Below, in pieces: positions 48,467 to 61,059 of a stretch of 64,000 nucleotides of DNA. The notes below the pieces were generated by a model. The model made no database searches. It was not told the DNA's origin and saw only the letters and a list, made by a program, of their open reading frames with translations. Each line of letters starts with the position of its first letter. The first letter of the stretch is position 1. Origin of the DNA: Sclerodactyla briareus (Eukaryota; Echinodermata; Holothuroidea; Dendrochirotida; Sclerodactylidae); the NCBI GenBank assembly GCA_026419785.1, contig JAODTK010000023.1, positions 62,001 through 126,000 of the forward strand, read 5' to 3'. A program made the position numbers and the translations under genes.

Positions 48467-49700
48467 TCTACCTGGTAGGATAGACTCCCGACGTCCCTGC
48501 ACACGCCGGCAAGGTCAAGGGCATTGCAACTAGGTTACATGTAAGGGCAATACAACATTGTTCAGCTTCAGCCAAACAAGAGCCAAAGAATTAGATGAGG
48601 AAAATAATGCTGGTTGCAGTGTGGATTGAAATGTTAGGGGAGCATGGCCGGGAAACGGGAAGCTAGGGGCCAGACACACCTGAACATCAGGTTGCACAGC
48701 CGGACATCTGAAAGTTGGGGTCAAGAGCAATGGGGAGGGCGCTTATAGCCGTGAGAGGTAAAAACTAAGGTGTGGAAAAAAATTAAAACTTGGGGGGAAT
48801 TCCGAGTTAGGGGTTCGCAACCGCCATATCCGACCCCCCCCCCCCCTGACACCTTCACCCGAAGCTCAAAGTGGCTGCCCGTTCGTCTCTCCAAAACCGG
48901 TTCTGTACCGTTTTAAAAAAAACATTTTAGTATTTTACCAATTTACAATTTGTATTTTTTAAAAAACGTTTACACTCATATCAAGTCGGCTAGCGGGGCG
49001 GGCTGCCCTATGGATAGAATGGAGCCATACCAGTAAAATGTGAGTTATTCAAATCACCTCTGGAAACTTTGCAAACGATGTTAATAATTTCTCAGAAATA
49101 GGTCTAGAACAAAATCAGAAACAGTTCATTACATAATATTGATGAACACAACGTGATGAAAAACATTCACGTTCTAGGACCAACATAAAGATGTAGACCA
49201 GCACAAAGAAAATAGTGAACCGACACCCTTATTCAGCTCCGTCATCGTTAAAGTATGCGGTTAAAAGATATAGCCCGGTTACTGTCCACTAGGACAAAAT
49301 GAAAGACAAAGAAAAAAGAAAAAGGGCCTCTACCGAGAGGCGAGAATCGAACACGCGAAGAAAAGTTTTGTGCCCATTCGCGTTAATCAAGTACAACGGA
49401 CAAGGCCGACAGGAACAGATAGTTAGAAATAGTGATTTCATCCTCGTCGATATTCATCAGGTTCACAAGGCCTCGCTGTCTCCCGAATCTTTTCATTGAC
49501 CGTTGCATCCTTTGCATATCTGGAACTGGTGGTAACATCTTTGAGGAAGCATCATGTAAGAATGCACATAAGCACTGCAAAAAGGAGTATTGTTGTCACT
49601 GGAGGGTCACCAAAAAATTCTATATTGAGTGTTGCGAGGGTAATCGGCTCGTGATTGCCCTTACAAAGAATCTGACGAAAAAACATGGTGTTGCCAGGGG
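48467..49700. other. No recognised gene (1.2 kb)
   Basis: Contains a C-run at about 48833-48846 and a tRNA-B-box-like segment read on the minus strand at 49330-49360 ('gtgttcgattctcgcctc') without a convincing A-box. No coding feature is supported. Confidence 0.4.
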
Positions 49701-50170
49701 CGTCACCGCAAAGACAGGGTTGTTCACCTTGATCAGGGGTGAAACGGGTGATCACCCATGAACACCCCTGACATGGTTGTCAAACCAGAGTGTCAATGGT
49801 TTGTATCCGATGTCCAGACATGGTCAGGCAGTGGTTAGTTAAGCAGGGCTTGACCTGGGCACCCCGCTCAGAAGTTTTCACCCACGTCAGGGCATGTCAT
49901 AGACCCTGTCACCAGTACCTGCCACATTTCATAGATTTCAATGGAAAAACTGGTTGGCATGGATTGTCAATGACATGGTTTGGCCCAGTCAGAACTAATA
50001 AGTGACATGGGTGTCACGTCAGGCTCTAACCATGTCACAGACCATGCCTCGCCCTCGTTATCAACCCCGCCAAACCATGCCTTTGACTAGGGGACAGGTG
50101 CCTTGACACCTTCCTATTGAGACACCCCGAACAACCATGTCGCAACCCCATGAACACCCATGTTTTTTGT
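49700..50170. repeat. CATGG/CCATG-rich foldback-like block
   Basis: The left half is rich in 'gacatggttg', 'caatggtttg' and 'acatggtcag'. The right half has their complements ('aacaaccatgtc', 'caaaccatgcc', 'taaccatgtc'). The two halves therefore form an imperfect inverted arrangement of about 470 bp. No coding sequence is recognised. Confidence 0.45.
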
Positions 50171-50439
50171 CCACGTTTTTTGTAGGGTGATAATAATCAG
50201 CTGACCCATAATCGCCCACTGATGGATGGAAGTGTTCGAGGAAATATCAGGAAATTTTCGGAAATAACGGAAGTTCAAACCTTGAAAGAAATCAGTACGT
50301 ACCGAGTTGGGATTGTGAAATTTGATTCCATCTAAAACTACACATACATTTCACATATGCCAAAAATTATCGAGCCCCTTTTGGGGGGTCAGACAACAAG
50401 CGAATTCAGAACTTCGGCCCACTGCTACTAGTTGTCGCG

Positions 50440-50900
50440 TATGTACTACGGTGGACTTATCATATGCAGGACCGATGTCCAAACATGAGTCATACGTATC
50501 TTCACGCCCCACCTCTGAAAATGATTCAAAGAAAAGTGTTCGTCCAGGACAAACAGAAAGCACACACCACGATAATAGATGTGCGTCCCCACGATAAGTA
50601 CATCAAAGACAAGGAAACAAGAGAAAATAGAAAAATACAAGAATGAGCTTGAGATACAACGTCTGTGGTACACCAGAGCGGAAGTGGTCCAAGTTGTGAT
50701 CGGGGCACTTGGGGGCGGTCAGCACCAACCTGGAAAAGCACCTGATAAGATACCAGGATCCTGAACCAACCAAATAGTCAAGAAGCGATCCTCGGAAGCG
50801 GCCCCCATACTAAGAAGGGTACTGAATCCCAGAATCGCCGGTAGGATCCGGGGGCAAGGCATGCAGGAAGTCCAACTGACTGAGAGTGTGGTAGAGAATG
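50440..50900 (+). pseudogene. C-terminal fragment of a non-LTR retrotransposon polyprotein
   Basis: The open frame 50464-50764 carries VFVQDKQK, IIDVRPHDKYIKDKETREN and LWYTRAEVVQVVIGALGGG. After an in-frame stop, the same frame continues with APILRRVLNPRIAGRIRG and ends near 50905 in Asn codons from a (TAA)n tract. The order 'IIDV--P-D--I--KE', 'VV-VVIGALG', 'ILRRVL' is one I know from the far C-terminus of a widespread metazoan LINE-type polyprotein, downstream of its RT. The RT itself is not visible upstream, so this is a 5'-truncated copy, the usual outcome of LINE insertion. The (TAA)n tract is its likely 3' tail. Confidence 0.75.
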
Positions 50901-50904
50901 ATTG

Positions 50905-50906
50905 TG

Positions 50907-50937
<31 letters not shown>

Positions 50938-50997
50938 GAGTAATAATAATAATAATCATCATCATCTAATCATATCATAATCATCATCATCATCATT
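50905..50997. repeat. (TAA)n and (ATC)n microsatellites
   Basis: TAA repeats (50907-50955) followed by ATC repeats (50956-50996), at the 3' end of the truncated LINE fragment. Confidence 0.93.
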
Positions 50998-53900
50998 ATA
51001 TTATTATTCGCCATTTGTAGTAGTCATTCTGCAAAATCATTGGCGTTAGTTGCGGTCGTTGTCGTTGCTGCCCAGTTCTTCGCTGAAAACAAAAACTAGT
51101 CAAAGGCATCACTGATAAGCGTTTGGATAGGAGCGAGTTTTGACAGACTAGCGTACGACTAACATTCGGACCGACTGATATTACCGACCAACGCTCCGAA
51201 CCGACTCTTAACTCCTGACTCCCGCGTGGATGGGCCGTTATCACGCATGATAGCTACTACCACCAAACTAAGTAGGCAATATAACGATTTGCTAGGTACT
51301 TTATCACGGTTTTCTTCTGTGTTAGGCACACACGGTCCTGGGAAGGGGGGGGGGGGATGACGTGCCTCCCCCACCCCTGGCGTCGCCACTGCTCGTGGTC
51401 TCCTGACTTTAAACCCCACTCTCCTTGGGACCCCTCATGTTGCTTTGAGTAATACCGCCGTGCATGTTCAGGTATTCCCATTCAGTGGTTCGGAGGCCTA
51501 CTTTTTTTAAAAAACATGATTGGATATGTTCAATGTTTACATCCGGGTTGGCTGAAATAACATCGACAGACAAGAACGTTCATGGGATCAATCGCGCATC
51601 TCTTTCAACGCTAGTTTGTAAGGTTTTTACGTCTTATTACGTCGAACACATACGAATCTCTACGGGATGACCTAACCCTAACATAATGTTTTTTTTTCGA
51701 CAACATCATGAATTCTTGATATTCATCATGCCTAGTCAAGTTGTCAAACATCAGAGCGTCCACTATATTATTTTATTTCGGAGAAAAATTGAACGTTCGT
51801 ACACCTCTGTTTCACCCTGAACACTATTATTTTTTAATATGAATTCGTAACATTCTTTGAATTTCATCAGAACTGAAGCTGGAATATAGTGAAATTTTGT
51901 ATCCATAAAGCTTTCAGTTATCCAGAGATGGTGTTTGGAATGGTCAATGAATGAGAGGCACCCCCACGTCACTATTCAAACTTGTGACTCCTGGGGTGGC
52001 CCACACGTATTAGCTTGAAGATTAATCGGCGTATCCGAAAAGGTTATAAGGTTTTCCTACAAAAATTTGTCATAATATTATTTGGTGGTACATTTGCTGC
52101 TTTGTGGGAAGTAATGCGGATATACTTCTCGACTTTATCTGAAAGGGAGTTAGTCAAAGTACAAAAGGAATCGACAAATGACCATGGTCTAAAGATAGAC
52201 CCCTACTATTGCTCAAAAATAGAAACAGTCATGGCACCTCGACTGCCACATCGTTGGAATTGGGTAGACTCTCTGCTTCTCAGCAGTGTATGGCGGATTC
52301 TCAAGGTTTAAAAGTCTGAATGGCTGAGACCGGATCCAATTAAGTGTGTGAAGGGACTTCAATGTTGCGCCCTGTATGACTCCAAATTGCCCCAGATCAC
52401 TCAAAGCGTCACTACTAGTCACATGAACAGTATTTTGCATGTTAGTCGGATGATTTGTTTCATTCCAGGAAATGCGTCACCTTGTGAAATTTCATTCTTG
52501 CAGTGTAAACGATGATCTGTGCGACTAGTTAGCGTAACCACCGTCCGCCAGTTTCCAGATGGCCCTGGACCAGTGTGCTCTATCAACTCATTGATGTGAG
52601 TGGGTATACGAAGGACACGTAGCTCCCCCACTTTGTTCCGAATGGGAGCATTGGCTTGAACTCTAACCGGATACTCAAATATCGCAGGGGCGTCTGTCAA
52701 TAGCTCATTGTGTATCATAAATATTTCGAACAAAGGAATCATGTTCAATCAGAGCAAATTGGATGCATAATGACACTGTTTGGAAGTCGTCAACGATTTC
52801 TAGTGGAGTTATGGCCTAAAACCGATAGAAAAGGTGAACAGAACCAATAAATTGCCCACTCGCCAACAATCGTTCCGGGATCGCTCGATCCGACGTTACA
52901 CAAAGTTGTTGGAGATTCCATTGACTCGACTTTGTGTGTAAATTTCCTGTACAAAATTCCCTGAAATTCGGAAGTGAAGGGGCAAAAATCTGTCATTTGA
53001 ATCATGTGACTTCTTTGTTTTGGTCAGATGATTTATGTCAGCGAAATCCAGCCATTTTGTGTGAATTTTCATTAAGCGATTGAGCTGTGAAAATGCCTGA
53101 ATGTGGAAAGGGGGATGGATAGTACATATTATTACGTAATGTTGGTTCGACGATGGTCCATGCTGCACTTCGAATGACGGTAACTAAATATCAGTTTATA
53201 TTTGACGGGTTGGTTGTGCTAATTAAAAATTATTAAAATGATGATATATGGCGCTGTGTTATCATGGGGCATAGCTAAAGAGCCTCGAATTTTGAAACCA
53301 TCGGTCTGAGTGTTTTCGATCAGTGGAAGGGGGTCGGTCGGAGCGCTCAAAATACCAATACGCATGATTTGGGAAAGATTCAGAAAAGTTGTTGGAAGAA
53401 CATGTCACTTGCCGGAAGCCCCCTTTAGTTTATGCCAACATTTTCAAACACTATGTGGATATTTTCAGCGAAAATGACCCAATCATGGTTTGTTGTGGGC
53501 CTTAGGGTAGGCTACTCAGCAGCGATGAGAAAATGTTTTCTCTGCCATTATGGTTCCTCCAATGACCCACAAGGGGAATCGGGGGATTGGCCAATATCCC
53601 CACTCGCATCAGCTGATATCCAGCCTTAGTGTTTACTTCTCTTACGTATCAGTAGAAAGTAAGTCAGCTTATGACCATATGACTTTCGAACAAATTATGC
53701 AAATGACCAATCAGTCAGTTGATCACATTTCAACTAATTGATATGGCATCTCATAGTGATGTTGCCAAATCAGTATTGCAGAATCAGTAGAATTTAGTCA
53801 TATGTTCTGTGGAAAACCTTTGGTGCTTTGAAAAATGTTAGTATCCGTAGGATCAATTATATTTCCGATCCTTCATTTCAACTGTTTCCATTCTGTCGAA
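50998..53900. other. No recognised gene (2.9 kb); minus-strand frame cluster
   Basis: Includes a G-run at 51342-51355. On the minus strand, frames at 52896-53168 (90 codons), 52419-52748 (109 codons) and 52213-52440 (75 codons) follow one another and could be one coding stretch split by frame changes. I recognise no domain in them, so no gene is called. Confidence 0.4.
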
Positions 53901-53904
53901 GTTA

Positions 53905-53986
53905 TTTTTGTAAGACCAAGGTCAGTGGTCAATTTAGTATTTCAAGGCCAATGGTCATTGGTCAAAAGGCCAGTGGCCAAATATGA
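53905..53986 (+). repeat. Short 'aaggccagtggtcaa' minisatellite
   Basis: Three imperfect units (53916, 53944 and 53968) of AAGG(T/C)CA(G/A)TGG(T/C)CA. The middle unit has an additional TTGGTCA. Confidence 0.6.
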
Positions 53987-56210
53987 ATGTACTTCTTACA
54001 CTTCTTGTTTATTGCATTAGCAGCCAAAACTCCAGAGCAAATTTCAGCCGATTCGAGATTATCGAATAAGACACAGTCATTGCGAAATCTCTATGTGGTT
54101 ATCCAGGAGGAACTGCAGGTACTCCAGATTACAAAGGAAATGTGATGCAGGGCATCTTGTACCAAAACAAAACTATAGATGGGATCTGAACAAAATAGTG
54201 TTGAGATAATCTTCTTTCTAATTGCATATCTCTTTTCGTCTTTATGTTGCAATAATGCACGCAACTAATGCACCTTCCACTGTGTAGGGTATATGAACAG
54301 CCTCTCGCAACTATTCGTCCTCCCCTCTCCACACCCCTCCGGGTGTCCATAGGTTCTTACTAGACAACATTGCTGAACCGTCTACATTTTAGGTTGGTTT
54401 TTGTGTATGCCCCCCTTGCACCTGTGTGTATTTGAAGCAAATCTGCGACGTGATCCGGCATGGCCCTTTATTCTTGTTTTTCCCTCGATTGATTTCTGTG
54501 TTTCTTTCATGGTCCAATATTCCCGCAAATCATTAATTTTAGATTAAACTCCAGTCACCTTCGATCAAATTTATCTTTCTCTACATGTCCCAGTGCTCTC
54601 ACATATATATAGGTATGTCTTTCTGATGAGTAGACATGACGGTGTTCTGTTTTTCGAATGGTGGCAGTTCGTGAGTAATAGTCATAGTCCTTGTTCAGTC
54701 GAATGGTAGTCAGAGAATGGTCCTGGATGTGTACGCCTTATTTGATTACCTTTTCAATTCCTCGAAATCCGCTCAGTGTTAATTCTCTCAGCAGGAATGG
54801 ATACTGGCAGAAGGCCCCCGTCGAATCTGTATGCAAAAGCAAAACACAGAACCAAAACTGTTGACGTTTGTAACTGAATGGCAATCGTTTCATGCTTCCA
54901 CGACCGTGGCAGACCGACCACGATGATGAGTAACAATCAAATAGCGCTATTCTGATCACACGGGGCTGGATGGTCAAGGTACTATGTTTTGCACAAAAGA
55001 AAAAAAAAAAAAAAAAAAAAATAGGTTGGGCTAAAAAAAAAACAACGAATAGAGCAACGGTATAACAGTGGAATGAATCACGTCGTTGATTTATCATTTT
55101 TTGCATATGCCCTACACAATGTTTTCCTTTGATTACCTACCAAAATGAACAACGACTATTTTTTCACTATCGAGTATTGTGTTATCATTTTGTTGGCTAG
55201 TCGATAAAATGTCGTCTACCAAATGAAATGCGTGGCGACAAACGAACTATATGAATGACACCTATCTGACACCTAAGCACTTCCTAAGCAATCGCCCCGT
55301 ATGAGCTTCGACGGTGAATATTTACTCACAATAATTCCTTCATGTCCGTACATTCCTGGACAAATTCTAGTATTGAAGGAGTTTGGCTTCTGTAATGTCT
55401 TCGGCTCCGTCAACTTCATATGCATAACGACGAGACACCAGTAGAGGTAGGCCCATATCTGAGGATCAGTCTTCGGAGGTGACATCGAAACTTCTCAGGC
55501 ACTTGTGTAAACGCACAGGCCCCGGGGGTACGGGTGATCTGAAAAGATCATTATTTATCATCCACTTGTAAAATACACCCTCTTTCTTTCATATAATATA
55601 CAGAATGTATATAGCACGTTGCCATTTCCCACCGAATAAGGGACAGCATCGGCAGTTCTTGAAAAAGGAGAAAAATAACACCTGTCCCTTCCTAAACGAC
55701 ATGGTGATATACATGTGAACCTGGTAGGGTGGGAGGCGAACAGAGAAGGGGCAATAGTGTTCTATTAGTAGTAGCTGTCAGATGTTTCCTCAATGAACAG
55801 AAAAATATAGGACCTTGTTAGCTTTGTTTGATATTTGGTGTCAAAATGCAATTCTGAGTAAGTTGAAATACCCGAGGAACAATTGTTGATTTTGCTGTCA
55901 TATTTCTGCAATCTATACATTCTATTGGAAAAGGCAACTAGTGAACGAAACTCGGTGAAGCTGCAAAGGACTCTTCTTGCCAGGCACAACACCCGGCACC
56001 TTGATGCATAGGCTCCGATAATGCAACTTAAACTACATAGCCCTGTACAGAAGCAATAGATATTCGGAGTCGTTTTGCCGAAATGAACATTTTCTGGGAA
56101 GTCCATCAGGAGTTCTGCCCCCACATGTACTGATTCTTGGATGTTAAAACGTGCTAACATGGGCCACAAAGTTCGGTTCAAATAAAAAACCATAAAGCAG
56201 TTGTCAGCAT
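53987..56210. other. No recognised gene (2.2 kb)
   Basis: Holds a poly-A tract at about 55000-55021 with further A-runs after it. The 142-codon minus-strand frame at 55765-56193 has several Cys and hydrophobic residues but no motif I know. The 122-codon minus-strand frame at 54738-55106 translates the A-runs as poly-Phe. Confidence 0.4.
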
Positions 56211-56211
56211 T

Positions 56212-56350
56212 TTAGTAGTAGTAGTTAGTAGTAGTAGTAGTAGTCGTAGTAGAGGTAGTCGTAGTAGTAGAGTAGTAGTAGTAGTATAGTAGTAGTAGTA
56301 GTTAGTAGTGTAGTAGTATTAGTAGTAGTAGTAGTAGTAGTGGTGGTAGT
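56212..56350. repeat. (TAG)n microsatellite
   Basis: About 138 bp of TAG/GTA repeats with CGTAG, AGG and GTT interruptions. Confidence 0.95.
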
Positions 56351-59145
56351 ACCACGGCTTTGGCGCCTGCATGAGTCAACAGAGCTTAGTGTAAAGTCGC
56401 ACGGAGGTGTATTTAACAGTTCACAGGTTCAGGTATACTCTAGAGTTGAGGTAGTCATTGCCCACTGTCAACTCATTGAAAAAGACTGTTCGCCGTGGAA
56501 ACAGAGATATCTTTAAAAAAATATAAGCCAAGGATGGTCAGGCAGCACACAGGATGCCACAGTTGCAAGGACAAATTTCAAGAATAACAGCGGTAAGTCG
56601 AGGGGTATTGAGAAACCTATAATATTGAGAACCCAAGGTCGCAGCAGTAGTAAAGTTACGGAGTAACTGACCGATAGAGCTGAAATATATTAGGGTATTC
56701 TTACGACTATTGTTAAACGCTTGAGAGAGAAACAAAGCTGGGTATATTGCGTCTGAGCATTGACACTATAACTTAAAAGGCACCACTTAAGGACATGCCT
56801 ATCCGTGTGCCGGTTGGTGAAAGATTCGCAGTGACAAAAATGTACCTCAAAACCCTTGCCGGAGCGTGATACGTTTGAGTAAAAAGTTCATAAGGGAATA
56901 CAAACTTAATGATGCGGAACGGCTGCGGGACGGGGACGTGGAGGAAAGGAAGGATGGAGGTAGGGATAGAGAAGTTCACTCGGAAAAGTTGAGATAATTC
57001 TCCATGCGATCTGAGAGAAAAATTATTAAACAGTGTATTGTAGGGCAATTTCACCTAAAGTGAATTCCATCTCTTCCTTTATAAAGATTAATCTTCGAGA
57101 AGAAGGAAAACACGAGAAGCGAATATTTGCCAAGCTGGCCTACTTTCCTTCAAAAATCCAGAGTTCTTGCGAATCACATCCCATTTGGCCATGAAAACCT
57201 ACGGTTGGTAATGTACATGTTACCCTGTTTACAAACTTTAGAGTAATTTAGTATCAGAATAACGGCACCCCCCCCCCCATTCGGGTTGCTGTTCTGAACA
57301 CACAACTGATCCCGGCCTAGCGAGCTGTCAGCAGGAACCTTTACACCTATTTAATTGCCCAATTGACTCAATATGAGCATACTCTAAACAAATGGCAAAT
57401 ACGTCACCTACGTTTGCGATGGAAAACATGGAATTTGTACACGGACCAATATTTGAAATTATTGTCGTTGTTTCTTTCCGAAGATTTAGAGTCATCATAA
57501 ACAAGATTGTTTGGTATGGCACCAATTTTTTTATGTATTCAATAATTGAAATTGTGTTACATCACGGAGTCGTGTCAACGTTCATGGAGAGAGGTTATTC
57601 CAATAGGCCTCGGGGGAGGTGCCACGTCCTTTGATAAGGGTCACCCAGGAATGACCCCAAGATCAAGGGGGATTACTCATTAGGTATTGTCAGTTTGAGT
57701 TTCCATTGCTAGCAGGATAACAATCGCTCACAGAGTTATCCCAGAAATATTCAGTTCGGTGTGCTATCGATCGTATGACTACGCCATGCGATAGACATTA
57801 ACTCCTCACCTACGCCATACATTGTATATGACGTCATCTAAGTCCGATCCTGAAACGTGAATCAGCAAGATACCCCGACAAACTAGAAAAAAAAATGAAC
57901 AAGAAATGGTTCATCGTTCCACTCAACAGAGTTTTTTAACAGTTATTTGCCTGATCGGTTGGTGTGAGCAGTCACTTTGGGGCATAAACTATTTCATTTG
58001 AGGACCAAATACGTACCAATCGTTGAGGGCTACTGCCGAGGAATCCATAAAATGCGGATGTGGTTTGCGCCGAGACACCGTAAATGGCGGATTCATATGA
58101 AAACTGTCTGAATGAACTGCAGTGGATTGCAGAGATGATACACAACAAAACAACTGACGCTGAAGGCAAAATCCAGCGCATACCAATGCGGAAGAAATGT
58201 TGCACGACAGCACCCCCCCCCCCCCCAACTGATTTCTAATCCATAGCTGCTTTGATTCAATCAAATCAAGTCAATTCATTTCAATTCACTGAACAATTCA
58301 TACATGATATGACTATGTTGTGCGAGGAAAACGGCCAGCCGACTAACATGAAAGGACCAGAAAAAGTTTGACGACGTATTACAAAGTCTTGGCTGTCGAT
58401 AAATGAAAAAACAGCCCAAGCAGAAGAAGAATCCCCCCACCCCCCCCCCCCCCAAGAAAAAGAAGACGAAGATAAGAGCAAAATCTCACCGAGATAATTG
58501 GGGAGTAGTGCGATGTGAAGTATACATTAGCAAGGGCCTGATTGATGGTAAGCATTAAGACTAGTACATCACTCGGCACGAAATGCGAGACGTGAATAGC
58601 GGTGCCAACTGAAACCTATTCGCTCAAATTTGTTTTAGGTTTGTTACTAGTGAAGAGATATGCAGACCTTGTACACACATAATCGAGTTGGCAGCTAATT
58701 CTGCAGGAAAATTAGTTTAACCAGGCGATAATTGCTGTATAAAGGCAATATCAAAAACTGTCCATGATTCCTAATCTTGAAAAGTCGTGGAGTATGCCTC
58801 TAAACCCTAGTTTCACACAAATTATGCGTACGCGTACATTTTTTCCCTGACGTATTGATATTCGGGATTAAGTGTTTAAGGGAAGCACATCATACAGTGT
58901 GTTGTATAGGAAATATGTTCAAATACGTGAACTGCTCTTCTTTCCAACGAAATACAACTAGTCGCCCAGATTTCTTGTAACTCCCAACGCGAGACCAATG
59001 GTGCGTCGCTCAAACTGCACAAATGTCCAAGACAAATGTACAATTATGTGACAAATGTTATGCTCATGAGTCCAAGTAGCATTTCAAACAATTGCCTATT
59101 GTGCCCCTTCACGACTTTTGACCATGCATGGCTCAATGCAGTCAA
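56351..59145. other. No recognised gene (2.8 kb)
   Basis: No domain recognised. Contains C-runs at 57269-57279, 58213-58226 and 58441-58453, and a short-period 'tcaattcatttcaattcac' stretch at 58267-58290 that resembles the tail of some LINEs or SINEs. Confidence 0.42.
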
Positions 59146-59149
59146 TAAC

Positions 59150-60440
59150 TATTCCACATGGGCTGCAGGGCCTAAGTGTTACTGGGCCTTGGGTCCTATA
59201 TCCCTGACCACCTAAAGGTACAGCTATTAGACCATCATTATGACTGACATCAGGCACTGTGCAACGGGATCTGTAGAGATACAGATTTTGCCACTATTTC
59301 ATAGGCGCAAAATTTCAAAGACCTGCAATGGCGCTCTACACAAGAACCGTCATGTACTTGAAAAAACAATTGAAGCTTGTGGGAGAAGATGCATTTCAAG
59401 TACCATTGTGTGAAATTTCATAAAATGGGCCCACATGCCCAAATAGGACCTTGATAAAAAAATCATGAACCCACCCAAAAGGTACGGCTGTTAGACCATC
59501 ATCAGGACCGAATGTCAGCACTGTGCAACGAAATTCGTAAGAGGGGAAGCATTTTGCTAGGGCCCACACTGGGCCTAAATTCCTGGGCACCATGACGGTA
59601 TGGCAATGGACCACCATTATGACTGAACATGAGCACGCCAACAAAAATTTCTAGGAGATACAATCGTTTGCAGATTTCATTATGATGGGCACTATGGCCA
59701 AAGGAGCCTTGAGCCCCAAATTCTGAGCACCCTCAATGGCCATCTACCCAAGACCGTACATGTAACTGAAGAATATTCAAGGTAATGTCTTGTAGGAGGA
59801 GATGCATTCCAAGTACCATTATGTGAAATTTCATAAAATGGGCCCAGTGCCATGTGGGACCTCAGACCAAAAAAATCCTGAACACCCCAAAGGACGGCGT
59901 TTTAGATCATCAGCTGTCAACGAAGGTCAAGAACTGTGCACTGAAGTCGTAAAGAGGAGAAGCATTTGGCGTGATTCCACATGACGGGCCCCAGGGCCCA
60001 CACTGGGCCTTGGAACCTTAATCCCTGGGCACCATGAAGGTACAGCTATTTAACCATCATTATGACAGAACATCAGCACTGTGCAACAAAATTTGTGAGA
60101 GATCCAGATTTTTGCAATTATTTTATATAACTGGGTCCCTGGGCCCAAACTGGGCTTGAAACAACAAATTCCTGACAACCCCCTAGGGGCCGGCTCGTAT
60201 ACCCCAGACCCTTACAATGTAACTTTGAAGAAACATCAATTTTGAATCTTGTGTGCAGGAGATCATTTCAAGTAACTATGGTGAAATTTCATAAAATGGG
60301 CCCTCGGTCCAATTGGGACCTTGACCAAAATTCCTGAACACGCCCGAAGGGTAACGACTGTTAAACCATCCTTAAGGACCGAACATCACCTGGTGCACCA
60401 AATTTGTAGGAGGATATACAATTTTTAAATTTTAACAACA
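59150..60440 (+). repeat. Tandem satellite, ~410-460 bp higher-order unit
   Basis: The anchor 'tgtgaaatttcataaaatgggccc' recurs near 59408, 59820 and 60280. Each long unit holds two related sub-blocks with 'aaggta-ggct-ttagaccatcattatgac-gaacatcagcactgtgcaac' (near 59215, 59478, 59590, 59885, 60035 and 60340) and 'gggcccacactgggccttgaa-cctaaattcctgggcacc' clauses. Units differ by many small indels. No protein is encoded; open frames are incidental. Confidence 0.85.
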
Positions 60441-60605
60441 AATGTCTATACATGCCCCTTCCATGCCTTTGACCTTGAACCTTCACAAAGTCAAACATGG
60501 CTCATGTGGTCATAAACATTGTATCCAAGTTGGGTCGACATTCATCACAGATGACCCTTTTGGGGGCCCATTTAGGCACTTTTAAACACACTGGATCGAT
60601 AGAAT

Positions 60606-60690
60606 AATAGATAGATAGATAGAATAGATACGTAGATAGATAGATAGATGATGATAGATATATAGATAGATAGATTAGATAATAGATAGA
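60606..60690. repeat. (TAGA)n microsatellite
   Basis: About 85 bp of TAGA repeats with small interruptions, just after the satellite block. Confidence 0.94.
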
Positions 60691-61059
60691 GTAGAGCGAT
60701 AGAGTTGACATGCAGAATTCCAATCGTAGCTCAACCAGCATAGCTGTTGAGCTAAAAATTGCAGTTTCAATACTGTCTTAATCACTTTATTGTTTAGCCT
60801 AATCTCCACACGGGGACTAATTCTGCCAACAATGAGAAGAAACGAATTAGATTTTTATCTGTAAGCACGGCAGAGGAAATATACTCGAACAACGTTCGCA
60901 TTGACGCTCTCTTGACCCTTGTGTTAAGAATTGTTTTACATCAGCAAACATTGTAAATTTCCATTTGGTGAAAGATAAACCGATTCTTCATATCGATGCT
61001 AGAAAGCACAAGTCCCAAATGGGACCATGTGCCTAGAACAACACACATACAGTTTGGTA

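Noticed and set aside
55765..56193. 142-codon minus-strand ORF with several Cys
   Set aside because: The Cys spacing fits no family I know. It begins near the (TAG)n tract and looks like a chance frame.
59150..60440. Decayed multi-domain coding gene
   Set aside because: The regular spacing comes from a tandem satellite. Frames do not persist between units.
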